The notes: a model not told the origin generated them from the letters alone. Counted from the first letter of the stretch, positions 8,236-17,463 are shown. The stretch: DNA of 64,000 bases from Micromonospora deserti (GCF_003236335.1 NZ_POUB01000008.1:1-64000); one strand, 5' to 3'. Translations and numbers: made by a program.

Positions 8236-9819
8236 TCAGTGGATGACGACCGGGGTCTTCACCTGCTCCGCCTTCGGGTCGTCGAGCACGCGCGAGCGCT
8301 CGCGCCGGCGCGGCAGGAACGCGGCCGGGATGAACGTGGCCAGCACGAGCGCGAACCCGATCCAGAACGTGGTGGCGAAGGACCCGGCGGCAAAGTCGAG
8401 CCCGCGTTCGATGAGCGCCGGATCGACCGGGAACTGCTGGATCAGCTCCGGCTGCTGCTGGGCGGCGATGGCCAGCCCGGCCTCGGTGACCGGATTGCCG
8501 CTCGGATCGGTCGCGCCAGGGATCGGCCGGGATCCGTTCAGCTCGTTGGTGAGGATCACCGACATCACCGCGGCGCCGACCGAGCCACCGATCTGCTGGA
8601 GAATGTTGACCAGCGTGGAGCCACGGGCCACCTCTTGAGCGTGCAGCGTCCGCAGCGCCGACGTCATGACCGGCATCATCGTGCCACCCATGCCGAGGCC
8701 CATGACGAACAGCGACCCGCACAGCAGCACGTACGAGGTGTGCGGGTCGACCTGGGTGAACCCGAAGAAACCGAGGGCGATGAGCACCAGCGCGAACGGC
8801 ACCGTGCGACCGACGGGCACCCGGTCGGCCAGCATTCCGGCGACCGGCATCGTGATCATCGCGCCGATGCCCTGTGGCGCCATCAACAGGCCGGCGGCCA
8901 GCGTCGACTCACCGCGAACCTGCAGGAAGTAGCTCGGGAACAGCAGGCCGGCGCCCATGAACGCGATGATGAACACGAACAGGGTCACCGACGCGAGGGT
9001 CAGGTTGCGGTTGGCGAACAGCCGCAGGTCGAGCAGGGGGTGCTGGGGCCTGAAGGAGTAGAGAACGAACCCGACGACGAGCGCCGCGCCGACCAGCATG
9101 GGCGCCCACACCTCGGCGTCGGCGAAGGTGCCGGCCTCGGGCAGCGAGGAGACGCCGTAGAGGAACAGAGCGAGCCCCGGCGAGAGCATCAGCATGCCGA
9201 GGAAGTCGAACGACTCCGACGGCTCGGGATTGTCCTTCGGCAACGCCAGCTGGGCGTAGACGAGCCCGACGACACCGATCGGCAGGTTGATCAGGAAGAT
9301 CCAGTGCCAGCTCGCCGTGTCGATCAGCCAGCCGCCCAGGATCGGGCCCCCGATCGGCCCGAGCAGCATCGGGATGCCGAGGACGGCCATCAGCCGGCCG
9401 ATCCGGTTGGGCCCGGCCGCCCGAGTCATGATCGTCATGCCCAGCGGCATGAGCATGCCGCCGCCGAGCCCCTGCAGCACGCGGTAGCCGATCAGCTCCC
9501 CGATCGTGTCGGCAGTGGCGCACAGCCCCGACCCGATCGTGAACAGCGCCAGCGCGATCATGTAGAGCCGCTTGGTGCCGAACCGGTCGGCGGCCCACCC
9601 GGAAAGCGGGATCACCGTGGCCAGCGCGAGGGTGTAGCCGGTCATGGTCCAGGCGACCCGGGCGTAGGACGCGTCGAACTCGCTCTGGAACGTCGGCAAC
9701 GCGACGCTGACGACCGTCACGTCGAGGATCGACATGATCGCACCGAGAACGACGACCCCCGCCACCTTGAAAACCGCGGCGTCGAGCTTGTCCGGTGTCG
9801 CGACGGATTGCTGGGTCAC
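8236..9819 (-). CDS. DHA2-family (EmrB/QacA) drug:proton antiporter
   Basis: 527 residues with about 14 hydrophobic segments, the DHA2 topology. Motif A-like AADRFGTKRLYM lies between helices 2 and 3, and the DHA2 signature LDVTVVSVALP is in helix 1. It should export hydrophobic drugs in exchange for protons. GTG 9819 has AGGAG 7 bp upstream. No TetR or MarR regulator lies next to it, which is unusual for this family, so control is unclear. Confidence 0.9.
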   Translation of the reverse strand: MTQQSVATPDKLDAAVFKVAGVVVLGAIMSILDVTVVSVALPTFQSEFDASYARVAWTMTGYTLALATVIPLSGWAADRFGTKRLYMIALALFTIGSGLCATADTIGELIGYRVLQGLGGGMLMPLGMTIMTRAAGPNRIGRLMAVLGIPMLLGPIGGPILGGWLIDTASWHWIFLINLPIGVVGLVYAQLALPKDNPEPSESFDFLGMLMLSPGLALFLYGVSSLPEAGTFADAEVWAPMLVGAALVVGFVLYSFRPQHPLLDLRLFANRNLTLASVTLFVFIIAFMGAGLLFPSYFLQVRGESTLAAGLLMAPQGIGAMITMPVAGMLADRVPVGRTVPFALVLIALGFFGFTQVDPHTSYVLLCGSLFVMGLGMGGTMMPVMTSALRTLHAQEVARGSTLVNILQQIGGSVGAAVMSVILTNELNGSRPIPGATDPSGNPVTEAGLAIAAQQQPELIQQFPVDPALIERGLDFAAGSFATTFWIGFALVLATFIPAAFLPRRRERSRVLDDPKAEQVKTPVVIH

Positions 9820-10514
9820 AAAAGTCTCCTGAATTCGGGTCGGCCGGCGAACGGCGGGCGGCGCCGCGCCCGTCGGCGCGGGAGGGTGTCACGTGCGGTG
9901 CGCGACGTCCGCAGGCAGATTAACGACCGGCACCGACATTCGGCGCCCTGATTACGGTCACCGCGCGGGCGGCCGGGATGACCCGTGGCAGCCCCGTCGA
10001 AGGAGTACGCGCCAACGGTCGTACCACCTGGTCCGGCGCGTCCTCCGCCGTTCACACCCAGCGTGCCGACCAGATTTTTGGCACTACTGCCCGCCCTTTA
10101 CACCCACCTGGCCGGCAAGACGTTCCAGGTCTTAAGAAGGACGAATCACCAGGTGACGTGTACCACCTTCCAGCAGCAGTGCGGCGGCGGGCACAATGAC
10201 CGATCCGCGCCCTATGGGATCCGTCCTCGGCACGCCGACCACCGCCATGCCCGCGGATTCGGGCCCGAAGAACGGTGCTATTCGTGACTACGGTCACTTC
10301 TTCTCCGGATGCCGGACGACGTTTCAGGCGGCCGACATGCCGAGTGGTTCGAGATATGTGTCGACAACAGATGCCCGTTGGCGTCCGGGTCGGATCGGCG
10401 CCGAGGACGCCACTCAGGAGCAGAAGGCCACCGGCGCACGTCCGCGGCCGGCACCGCGGGGCCGATCACGCCGCGGGGCACGAGACGGATCTCCTGGGCG
10501 TACGGCTGTCGGGG
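9820..10514. other. 695-bp stretch without a supported gene
   Basis: Lies between the start of the leftward exporter and the end of a leftward DinB-like gene. It must contain the exporter promoter near 9830-9960. Several patches (10070-10170, 10270-10380) are less GC-rich than their surroundings, and the frames there are short and composition-driven. No clear operator, hairpin or RNA gene was recognised. Confidence 0.4.
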
Positions 10515-11030
10515 TCAGGCCGCGCCGGTGGTCTGGGAACGGGCGGCACGACGGATGTCGAGCAGATGATGCTCGCCCTCGTGGATCGTGTGCTGGCCGA
10601 GCCAGAGCAGCGTCCGAGCCTGCGGTCGCGGCCAGGGGTAGATGCCGGTGCGGGCAAGCTCCGACCGGCCGAGCGTGCGGAACCGGGCCGCCAGGTCGTC
10701 GGCGGCCGCCCCCAGCTCGGCGAGCACGACCGCCGACTCCTGCTCGTTGTACGCGTCCGCGACGGCCCGCTCGTCACGCCCCATCGGGGGGAATTCCGGT
10801 TCCTCGACGGTGAGGGCCAACACCAGGCGCTCGCCCTGGACCCGGAGCACATCCCGGACGTGGCAGGTGTACTCCAGCGCCGACCACACCCGCTCGGCCG
10901 GCCGTCGGCGCAGGTCCGGAACCTCGTCCAATGCGGCCGCGTACCGCGCGCCCAGCTCGCGCAGCAGCCGCGGCAGGTCCGTACCGGACACGCCGGCGTA
11001 GACGAATGCGCACTCGTCACACCGATCCAC
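10515..11030 (-). CDS. DinB-superfamily protein
   Basis: 171 residues from GTG 11030, chosen because the family begins at VDRCDECAFVY. DinB proteins are four-helix bundles with a metal site formed by three histidines. Here His57 in EYTCHVRDV and His150/His154 in HTIHEGEHHLLD are well placed for this. The N-terminal CDEC pair is typical of the actinobacterial subgroup. The biochemical role (metal-dependent thiol transferase or isomerase) is not determined by the sequence. It has no obvious operon partner. Confidence 0.8.
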   Translation of the reverse strand: MDRCDECAFVYAGVSGTDLPRLLRELGARYAAALDEVPDLRRRPAERVWSALEYTCHVRDVLRVQGERLVLALTVEEPEFPPMGRDERAVADAYNEQESAVVLAELGAAADDLAARFRTLGRSELARTGIYPWPRPQARTLLWLGQHTIHEGEHHLLDIRRAARSQTTGAA

Positions 11031-11247
11031 GGGCTCAGCGTACCGTCGTCGCCAGGCCTCACCCGGTCCGCGATGGGTGCCACCTGACGGTCCGTGGCCT
11101 GCTCCGGCAAGCGGTCCCGGTAGCACCGGGCCCGGGCCCGGGTCGGCGAGATGCCGGGACCGAGCGGCGGAAGCGGCCGCTCCCGCTGTCGTGGGAGAAG
11201 CCGCCTCCGGTCGTACGTCAGGTGGTCGAGCGGAACTCGGGAACGGA

Positions 11248-12006
11248 TCAGCCGACGGGCAGCGCGTTCAGCCAGTGCTGCCAGGCCTGCTCGGTCCGGG
11301 CCGGGTCCGAGTCGGGGGCGAAGATGTGGTGGCCGAGAACGAGGGTGTCGCCCCGCTCGATGCCGGAGTGGAGGAACCGGTAGAGCGCGTCGGAGGTGCG
11401 GACGCCGACGTAGGTGGGCAAACCGGCGAGGTCGACCACACCCTCGATCGGCGGCAGTCCGTCGACGGTGAGTCGGACGGGCGCTCCCTCGGTGACCGGC
11501 CCGGAGATGCCGAAGGCGTCGGTGACCGCCGCCCACGCCCGGTCGGGGCCGCCGACGCCGGGGCGGAACGCGGTGACCGGGGTGCCGGTCCGCCCGGGGA
11601 AGTGGGCGAGGTAGGCGGCGAGCGTCCCGAGGTACATGTCCCAGCCGGTCGTCATCGCCTCGTACTCGGCCTCCCAGTTGTCCCCGAGCACGCCGCTCTG
11701 CACCAGCCGCAGCACCGTGCTGCCCTGGTCACGTCCCTCGATGAGGTACTCGATGGCCATGAAGATGCCGTCCGGTCCGGGTTCGGTGCGGTCCGCGAAC
11801 CGCTTGCCGGGCTCCCACGCGGTGATCGTCGCCTCGTCGACGTGGCCGGCCATGCTCAGGCGGGCCCGTCCGCCCACCTCCGGTTCCACCTCGCTTCGGC
11901 CCATGAACCAGGAGTCGAGGCCGGGGCCGGTCGCGATCGCTTCCCACACCTGCTCGGGAGTGGCGGCCAGCTCGATGTCCTTCTGCAGCTCGAAGCGGTG
12001 TCCCAT
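11248..12006 (-). CDS. AHSA1/SRPBCC-domain protein
   Basis: 252 residues. The N-terminal domain (about 1-145) starts ELQKDIELAATPEQVWEAI, the standard SRPBCC (Bet v 1-like) opening, and includes WFMGRSEVEPEVGGR. SRPBCC proteins have a deep hydrophobic ligand pocket. The C-terminal 100 residues form a second, less clear domain that may be a degenerate repeat. ATG 12006 has AAAGG upstream. It lies downstream of an ArsR-type regulator and DUF6069 gene in the same orientation, a familiar pairing; the ligand is unknown. Confidence 0.82.
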   Translation of the reverse strand: MGHRFELQKDIELAATPEQVWEAIATGPGLDSWFMGRSEVEPEVGGRARLSMAGHVDEATITAWEPGKRFADRTEPGPDGIFMAIEYLIEGRDQGSTVLRLVQSGVLGDNWEAEYEAMTTGWDMYLGTLAAYLAHFPGRTGTPVTAFRPGVGGPDRAWAAVTDAFGISGPVTEGAPVRLTVDGLPPIEGVVDLAGLPTYVGVRTSDALYRFLHSGIERGDTLVLGHHIFAPDSDPARTEQAWQHWLNALPVG

Positions 12007-12117
12007 GGTCCACGCCTTTCACTCGATGTTCTGTCGTCGTACGTCATTCGGGATTCGGTCGCCGGCGGCGCGATGGCAGCCACCGCGAGACGGGGCGCCT
12101 GATGGTGAGTACGTGGG

Positions 12118-12573
12118 TCAGCGGACGGGCGTCCCGACCCGGTGGCGCAGCATCGGCAGCAGCGCCAGGGCCACCACGACGTGCAGCACGCACAGCATGA
12201 TCCGGGTGTCCACCGTGGCCTGCTCGATGAAGACCGGGACGAAGGAGGCGAGCAGCACCGCGCCGGCCAGCACGCTCCAGACCACCCGGGCGTGGCGGAT
12301 GTACCGCTCGAGCAGCGCGAGGGTGCCCCAGCCGAGCAGCGCGAAGACCAGGCTGAAGATGGCGATCTCCGGCAGGATCAGCGGGTGCGACCGCATCGCA
12401 TCCGGTTCGGTGAGCGTGAAATCCGTCCCGGCGGCGCGGGCGACCAGGTAGAGCAGGCTGTTCGCGGCCACCGCGGCGCCCACCCACCGGGCGCGCTGCC
12501 GGCGGCGCCGGCCGGCGGCGCTCACGGTCGGGCCGGTCGGCTGGGTACGGGCGGTGGTGGTCATGGCGGTCAT
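12118..12573 (-). CDS. DUF6069 family integral membrane protein
   Basis: 151 residues, four hydrophobic segments after a basic N-terminus (ARWVGAAVAANSLLYLVAR; LILPEIAIFSLVFALLGW; VVWSVLAGAVLLASFVPVF; IMLCVLHVVVALALLPML). This is the compact four-helix DUF6069 pattern common in actinobacteria. Its ATG at 12573 is one base after the stop of the ArsR gene, so the two are translationally linked. Function is unknown. Confidence 0.75.
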   Translation of the reverse strand: MTAMTTTARTQPTGPTVSAAGRRRRQRARWVGAAVAANSLLYLVARAAGTDFTLTEPDAMRSHPLILPEIAIFSLVFALLGWGTLALLERYIRHARVVWSVLAGAVLLASFVPVFIEQATVDTRIMLCVLHVVVALALLPMLRHRVGTPVR

Positions 12574-12574
12574 G

Positions 12575-13180
12575 TCAGGGCTCCTCGGGTTCCGTGCCGG
12601 TGGGGTTGACGCTGGGGTGCAGGGCGAGCACCACCCGGTGCTCACGCCCGCCCGGGGCCTTCTCGTCGTGGTACCTGCCGACCAGGGCGGTGATCGCCGC
12701 CGCCAGCTCGTCGGCGAACGCGGCCCGGTCACTCGCCGAGGCGAACCGGACGGTGGCGTCGACCGCGAAGGTGGCCACCCGCTTCTGCGCCCGCTCCGCA
12801 CCCGTGATCAGTGCGCCGACGTCCTGCACGAGACGGGCCGCGACCGCGAGCAGCCACCGCGCCGACAGCCGGTCCGGCGACTGGGACGGGTTGGGCCGCA
12901 CGGCGGCGAGGGCGTTCGGCGAGATGACGTACGACGCCGCGGTGGCCCGCATGACCCGCTCGGTGACGTTGCCCTTGCGGCGCTCCTCCACCAGCTCGAT
13001 CAGGCCGTGCTGCTCCAGCGCTCGGAGGTGGTAGTTGACCTTCTGCCGGGGCAGGCCGACCCGGGCAGCGAGCATCGTCGCGGAGGCCGGCTCGGCGAGC
13101 TCGGCCAGCAGGCTGGCCCGCATCGGGTCCAGCGACACCTCGGCCGCCGCCGGATCCTCGATCACTGCGATGTCGAACAT
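12575..13180 (-). CDS. ArsR-family transcriptional regulator
   Basis: 201 residues. A winged-helix domain occupies about 15-80: LDPMRASLLAELAEPASA is the lead helix, VGLPRQKVNYHLRALEQHG the recognition helix, and the wing follows. There is no metal-binding ELCVCDL-type motif, so it resembles the non-metal ArsR regulators that partner with AHSA1 proteins. The C-terminal half (about 100-190) is a helical ligand or dimerisation part. It heads an operon with DUF6069 and probably AHSA1. An inverted repeat at 13198-13213 is a candidate autoregulatory site. Confidence 0.85.
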   Translation of the reverse strand: MFDIAVIEDPAAAEVSLDPMRASLLAELAEPASATMLAARVGLPRQKVNYHLRALEQHGLIELVEERRKGNVTERVMRATAASYVISPNALAAVRPNPSQSPDRLSARWLLAVAARLVQDVGALITGAERAQKRVATFAVDATVRFASASDRAAFADELAAAITALVGRYHDEKAPGGREHRVVLALHPSVNPTGTEPEEP

Positions 13181-13186
13181 GACACG

Positions 13187-13216
13187 ACTCTCCCACCGAC
13201 AACTTTTCTTGTCAAG
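13187..13216 (-). promoter_or_regulatory. Promoter and inverted repeat in front of the ArsR gene
   Basis: On the minus strand TTGACA (13214-13209) is followed after 17 bp by GAGAGT, which ends 6 nt before the ATG; transcription would start at or next to the start codon, giving a leaderless mRNA. The -10 is a poor match. GACAA-N6-TTGTC (13198-13213) overlaps the -35 and is a plausible repressor operator. Both are read directly; the pairing with ArsR is inference. Confidence 0.5.
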
Positions 13217-13535
13217 ACGAGATTTTCCGTCGGTCGGCTGCCCTGGCAGCCATCACGCCGCGTCTCGTCCGCGACACTCGGCGCTATCGGCGGCGCCGTC
13301 CGGCGAGGATGGTCCGCGGAAACAGCCGGTCGAGGGAGCGACGCCACGGGCGGACGACGGTACGGAACGGTCGTGGCGCTCGCCGCGATGCTCGCGACGC
13401 TGGCGATGGCCACGCCGGCTGCCTCGGCACCGTCGGGCACACGAGGATGGGACTCGCCGTGGCTGAGAACCCCACGTGGCGCGTGGCGTCAGTCCGCGCC
13501 GGGAACCTCGTCAGGCGGCGCGGTGTCATCCATGC
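13217..13535. other. Non-coding stretch with an orphan signal-peptide-like frame
   Basis: No supported gene. A rightward frame from GTG 13372 reads VALAAMLATLAMATPAASA, a convincing secretory signal peptide with an AxA cleavage site, but it continues into low-complexity sequence that the next lipoprotein gene overlaps in another frame. It may be a decayed secreted-protein gene or chance. Confidence 0.3.
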
Positions 13536-14108
13536 GTGGACGACCGCAGACGGCGGGAGCACACCGCCGGGTCCGGGCTGGTGCTCCTGGCTGCGTGGGT
13601 GGTGGCTGGCTGCTCCGTCGTCGACGAGCCCCCGGCCGGCAGCCGGTCGCCCCACGCCGCCGTGACCGTAACCGCGTCCGGCTCGGTCGGCACCGAGACC
13701 TCCGGCCCTGGCCCGGTGGTGCCGTGCTCGCACGATCTCGGCGTCACCACCCCGCCGAATGACGAGTACCGGCTGGTCCTGGACGCTGTCGCGGTGCCGA
13801 CCAAGACGCTGGCCCCGCGGCAATCGGGTGAGCCGGACTGGCTCTTCGCCAAGCAGGGGCTGGTCGTCCGCGCCGGCACCCCGGTCGAGATCATGGTGGC
13901 ACCGGAGGCGGTCACCCGCGCCCGGATCGGCTGGGGCAGCCCGGGCCCCGAGGGGACGACGATCCACGTACCGGCGTGCCCGAGCGGTAGCGGGTGGGTG
14001 GCCTTCGCCGGCGGTTACGCGGTGCGGACGCCGACGTGCGTGCCGCTGATCGTACGGGCGCAGGGGCGGCAGGAGCGCTTCGGCGTCGGCGTCGGCGCCG
14101 ACTGTTGA
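13536..14108 (+). CDS. Lipoprotein of unknown function
   Basis: 190 residues from GTG 13536. A hydrophobic signal segment SGLVLLAAWVVAGC ends with a lipobox (Cys after VAG), so the protein is probably anchored outside the membrane. The mature part contains four cysteines and a beta-rich stretch (EYRLVLDAVAVPTKTLAP; FAGGYAVRTPTCVPLIVR). Actinobacteria encode many small lipoproteins of this shape; I do not recognise a named family. The start is uncertain because no strong ribosome site precedes any candidate. Confidence 0.55.
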   Translation: MDDRRRREHTAGSGLVLLAAWVVAGCSVVDEPPAGSRSPHAAVTVTASGSVGTETSGPGPVVPCSHDLGVTTPPNDEYRLVLDAVAVPTKTLAPRQSGEPDWLFAKQGLVVRAGTPVEIMVAPEAVTRARIGWGSPGPEGTTIHVPACPSGSGWVAFAGGYAVRTPTCVPLIVRAQGRQERFGVGVGADC

Positions 14109-14231
14109 GCCCGACCCGAACCGTACCGGTTGTCGCGCTCCAGGCCCGCCTCGCCGCGGTCGTACGCCCTCGCGCTGCCGGCGGCAGGTCCCGGGCCGGG
14201 CCCGCCTGGTCGAGGCCGGAGCCGCCTGGCC

Positions 14232-14867
14232 TCACTGTGTGGGCGTCTCGGAGCGGAAGCTGCGGCCGAGCTCGTCGCCGAGACCGAAGTAGTGGCGGAA
14301 GTTGTAGATGAGCGGGTGCCAGGTGGCCGGGTCGATGTGATCGGTGCCAGGCACCACGACGCGGCGGTCGGCGTGCACGGCCAGCACGCGAGCCTCGACG
14401 ATGAGGAACTCACCGCTCGCGTCGGCTCGCACCCGGGTGGCGTGGGCCTCCAGGTGCAGCGGGCAGTCGGCGACCCGCGGCGGTCCAACGTGCCGGGATG
14501 GCAGGGGGCGAAGACCGGCAGCCCCGAACTTGTCCGGCTCGTACCGGAAGCGGTCCCGTTTGTCGGTCGGTACCGGGCTTCGGCCGGTCAGTGGGGCGAG
14601 GCGTTCGACCGCTTCCCACTGGTGCGCCGCCGGAAGGTTGATCACCATGTCGCGCCGTGCGACGAGGTTGCGGGCGCTCTGGCTGTTGCGGCCCAGCCCG
14701 AGCACCACGACATGGCCGAGCGCCCACGCTGAGGAGATCGGCGCGAGGTTGGCGCTGCCATCGTGGTTTTGGGTGCTGAGCAGCACCACCGGGGTGCCGA
14801 AGTACAAGATCTTCGGGTTGATCGTCACGTGCTCGGTGGCGCTGGACTGGTCGGCGCGGGTTGTCAT
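14232..14867 (-). CDS. Flavin reductase-like / FMN-binding split-barrel protein
   Basis: 211 residues. The pattern KILYFGTPVVLLSTQNHDGSANLAPISS followed by RNLVARRDMVINLP is characteristic of the flavin reductase-like FMN-binding split barrel. Family members reduce FMN with NAD(P)H or use bound FMN in oxidoreduction. A long insertion (about 95-130) precedes the second half. It has no monooxygenase partner nearby, so its physiological substrate cannot be assigned. Confidence 0.82.
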   Translation of the reverse strand: MTTRADQSSATEHVTINPKILYFGTPVVLLSTQNHDGSANLAPISSAWALGHVVVLGLGRNSQSARNLVARRDMVINLPAAHQWEAVERLAPLTGRSPVPTDKRDRFRYEPDKFGAAGLRPLPSRHVGPPRVADCPLHLEAHATRVRADASGEFLIVEARVLAVHADRRVVVPGTDHIDPATWHPLIYNFRHYFGLGDELGRSFRSETPTQ

Positions 14868-14959
14868 GGGCGCCGACGGTACGGGCGTGTCGCTTCGGCG
14901 AGCACCGAAGCATCGGTGCCGGGCGACGGGCTCTGGCCCGGCGTGCCACCGTGAACCGC

Positions 14960-14996
14960 GTCGGGTGGGCCGGGCCGCGGGCCCGGCCCACCCGAC
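14960..14996 (-). terminator. Perfect 17-bp stem hairpin terminator
   Basis: Inverted repeat with 17-bp perfectly matched arms (14960-14976 and 14980-14996) and a 3-nt GCG loop. It begins 14 nt past the stop of the leftward CHAP/C39 peptidase gene. There is no T tract, as is common in GC-rich actinobacteria. Confidence 0.75.
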
Positions 14997-15009
14997 TACT
15001 CGGCCGCCG

Positions 15010-17463
15010 CTATTCGGCGACGACGACCATGTGGCCCTGGCCCGGGATGCCGTCCATGTTCGTCATGCTGTACATCTCGCTCGCGGTGGCCAGGTAGTGG
15101 TCATCGCGGGCGGGATCCCAGAGGACGAACTTGTCGATGTCGTACGACCCGTCGCCCTTGATGCCGGAGTATCCCTGCACGACCAGGTAGTGCATGGTGT
15201 ACGTCTCGTCGTTGTCCCACCACGGGATGTCCTTGGTCTGCACCACGACCGCCGCGGGCTGGCCGAGGTCGACGGAGCGGGCGAGCTTGTTCATGACCAG
15301 GTCCCACTTGGCGCTGGTGGCGCCCTCGGCGGCGTAGTCGTGATAAACGTAGTCCACGATCCCGGACTTGCCGGCGAGCTCGGCGTTGAGCACGTCGCGC
15401 ACGTCCCACGGGTTGGTGCCCAGGGAGTCGGTGCCGAGCTTGCTCGCGTAGCCGGCCTGGGTGTCCAGCGGCGTCTTGCCGAGGGACTTGAGGATGGCCT
15501 GCACCGCGGTGGGACCGCACCAGGTGCCCGTCTGCTGTTGCTCGCCGTCGACGTTCATGCTGGCCACCCGCAGGGTCTGCTTCCAGCCACCGTTGATCTC
15601 GATGCCGGTCTGCAGCACCGTCACTCCCCCGTTGGTGGAGACGTAGCTGGGACCGTCGCACGATCTGTCGTTGGCGTAGTACGCGGCCTGACAGGTGGTC
15701 AGCTGGAGGTTGCCCGCCGAGTCGATCATCGTGAGTCTGCCCCGGATGACCGCCGACGTGCTCAGGGGTACCGCGTACAGGTGCGGCTTGACGCTGCTGC
15801 CGGAGTACTCCAGGCAGCCGGTGTAGTACACGCCCGGGTACGCCGACACGGCGCACAGCTCCTCGTCGCCGTCGATGCCGTCGTTCTCGGCGTCCTGGTC
15901 GGAGACGGTGCCGGTGCCCCACTTGCGGTCGGTGGACGGATCGGCGACCGGCGCGACCACCGCGTAGATGTTGTCGTAGGTGTGCACCCCGCCGGGGTTG
16001 CTCGGGTCGAACGGCCCGACCTTCTTCACCGTGTTGCCGTAGTTGCCCTCGATGGTGGTGATGCGACCGTCGGGCAGGACGTCGACGACGACCCCGATGT
16101 GCTTGCTGGAGTAGTAGTCGTAGCCGTAGAGCACGACGTCACCGGGCCGGATGTTGCCCTTGGACCGGGTCAGGCCCCGGTTCTTGCCCCACGTCTCGAA
16201 CGTCCCCGAGTACGGGAAGTACACGTCGATGCCCGCCTGCTGCCATGTCCAGGACGCGAACATCGAGCACCAGGGGTCGCCGCACTTGACCGTGCCGTGG
16301 TAGCCGTACGGGTTGCAGTTGTCGCCCCACTCGTCCGTGCCGAGCTGGCTGTACGCGGCGTTGACGATCGCCGAGCGGATGTTGGACGAGGCGACGCTGC
16401 CCGGGCTCGGCGTCGGCGGCACGGTCGGGTTGCCCGGTCCACCGGAGGGCTTGGGGTCGCTGTCGCAGCGCGGCAGGATGATGTCGGTCGAGCCGGTGGA
16501 GACGTAGAAGTCGGCCACCCACAGCCCGTCGCTGGTCTTGTCCCAGACCGCCGAGCCGCCGTAGTTGAACTCGCCGTACGCCTGGCAGGTGATGGTGATG
16601 TAGCTGCCGCCGGGGTACTTGTCCACGACGCTACCGGAGGTCAGGCTCTTGCCGTAGTACCCGTTCAGGGTGGTCTTGGCCAGGAAGCGGTTGCCGCCGC
16701 CCGACGGGGCGTCGCTGTCGCACTGGCGCATCACGAGGCTGCTGGAGCCGGTGATGACGTAGAAGTCCGGGACCCAGAGGCCGTCGCTGGTCATGTCCCA
16801 GATCGCCGAGCCGCCGTAGTTCACCTCGCCGTACGCCTGGCACATGATCGTGACGTAGCTGCCCTCGCGGTATTTGTCCCAGACGTTGCCGGCGCTCAGG
16901 CTCTTCTCGAAGTACCCGTTGAGCGTCGCACGGATCTTGAACTGGGTGCCGCCGTTGGGATTGGTGGCGACGCCGCCGCTGATGCCCAGCGAGGAGCAGA
17001 GCGGCACCCCGGTGATCCGACCGCTGGTACCGGTGGTGACGTAGGCGTCGGGAACCCAGTAGCCGTCCGTGGTGTAGATCCACAGCGTCGAGCCGCCGAC
17101 GCTGACGCCGTAGTCCTGGCAGCGTACGTACAGCGAGCTGCCGTCGGGGTAGGCGTCGACGCGGATGCGGTCGTCCGGGTTGGCGCTGCCGCGGCCGTCG
17201 ATGGCGAACTTCACCGGGTACGGGCCGGAGTTCGAGCCGCCGCCGGACGGGGTGCCGTTGATGCCGATGGACAGGCAGCGCGGGACATTGGGCAGGAACC
17301 CGCTCGTGCCGGTGCGCACGTACGCGTCGGGAATCCAGTAGCCCTCCCGGGTGTAGTCCCAGATCGTGCTGCCGCCGGCGGACATGCCGGAGTCCTGGCA
17401 GCGCAGGTAGATCTGCTCACCGGTGGTGTACAGGTCGGTCGCGGTGCGGTTGTTGGGGTCCAT
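15010..17463 (-). CDS. Secreted repeat protein with CHAP and C39-like peptidase domains (signal peptide in another frame)
   Basis: The listed frame gives 817 residues from an internal ATG, but the domain starts earlier, at about 17520. Four similar modules of about 85 residues (ending about 65, 158, 250, 335) have paired cysteines and W-x-P-D-x-Y-V-x-T-G motifs. A Pro/Gly linker leads to a CHAP amidase/endopeptidase domain (about 360-505; Cys399, His455) and, after a spacer, a C39-like papain-fold domain (about 625-817; Cys649 in TWCGPTA, His758, Asp783). It probably cleaves peptidoglycan peptides or secreted peptides outside the cell. The export signal is in a different frame (next entry). 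Confidence 0.75.
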   Translation of the reverse strand: MDPNNRTATDLYTTGEQIYLRCQDSGMSAGGSTIWDYTREGYWIPDAYVRTGTSGFLPNVPRCLSIGINGTPSGGGSNSGPYPVKFAIDGRGSANPDDRIRVDAYPDGSSLYVRCQDYGVSVGGSTLWIYTTDGYWVPDAYVTTGTSGRITGVPLCSSLGISGGVATNPNGGTQFKIRATLNGYFEKSLSAGNVWDKYREGSYVTIMCQAYGEVNYGGSAIWDMTSDGLWVPDFYVITGSSSLVMRQCDSDAPSGGGNRFLAKTTLNGYYGKSLTSGSVVDKYPGGSYITITCQAYGEFNYGGSAVWDKTSDGLWVADFYVSTGSTDIILPRCDSDPKPSGGPGNPTVPPTPSPGSVASSNIRSAIVNAAYSQLGTDEWGDNCNPYGYHGTVKCGDPWCSMFASWTWQQAGIDVYFPYSGTFETWGKNRGLTRSKGNIRPGDVVLYGYDYYSSKHIGVVVDVLPDGRITTIEGNYGNTVKKVGPFDPSNPGGVHTYDNIYAVVAPVADPSTDRKWGTGTVSDQDAENDGIDGDEELCAVSAYPGVYYTGCLEYSGSSVKPHLYAVPLSTSAVIRGRLTMIDSAGNLQLTTCQAAYYANDRSCDGPSYVSTNGGVTVLQTGIEINGGWKQTLRVASMNVDGEQQQTGTWCGPTAVQAILKSLGKTPLDTQAGYASKLGTDSLGTNPWDVRDVLNAELAGKSGIVDYVYHDYAAEGATSAKWDLVMNKLARSVDLGQPAAVVVQTKDIPWWDNDETYTMHYLVVQGYSGIKGDGSYDIDKFVLWDPARDDHYLATASEMYSMTNMDGIPGQGHMVVVAE

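Noticed and set aside
10196-10813. A 205-codon rightward frame before and over the DinB-like gene
   Set aside because: It is low-complexity, lacks a ribosome site and overlaps the well-supported DinB-like gene on the opposite strand.
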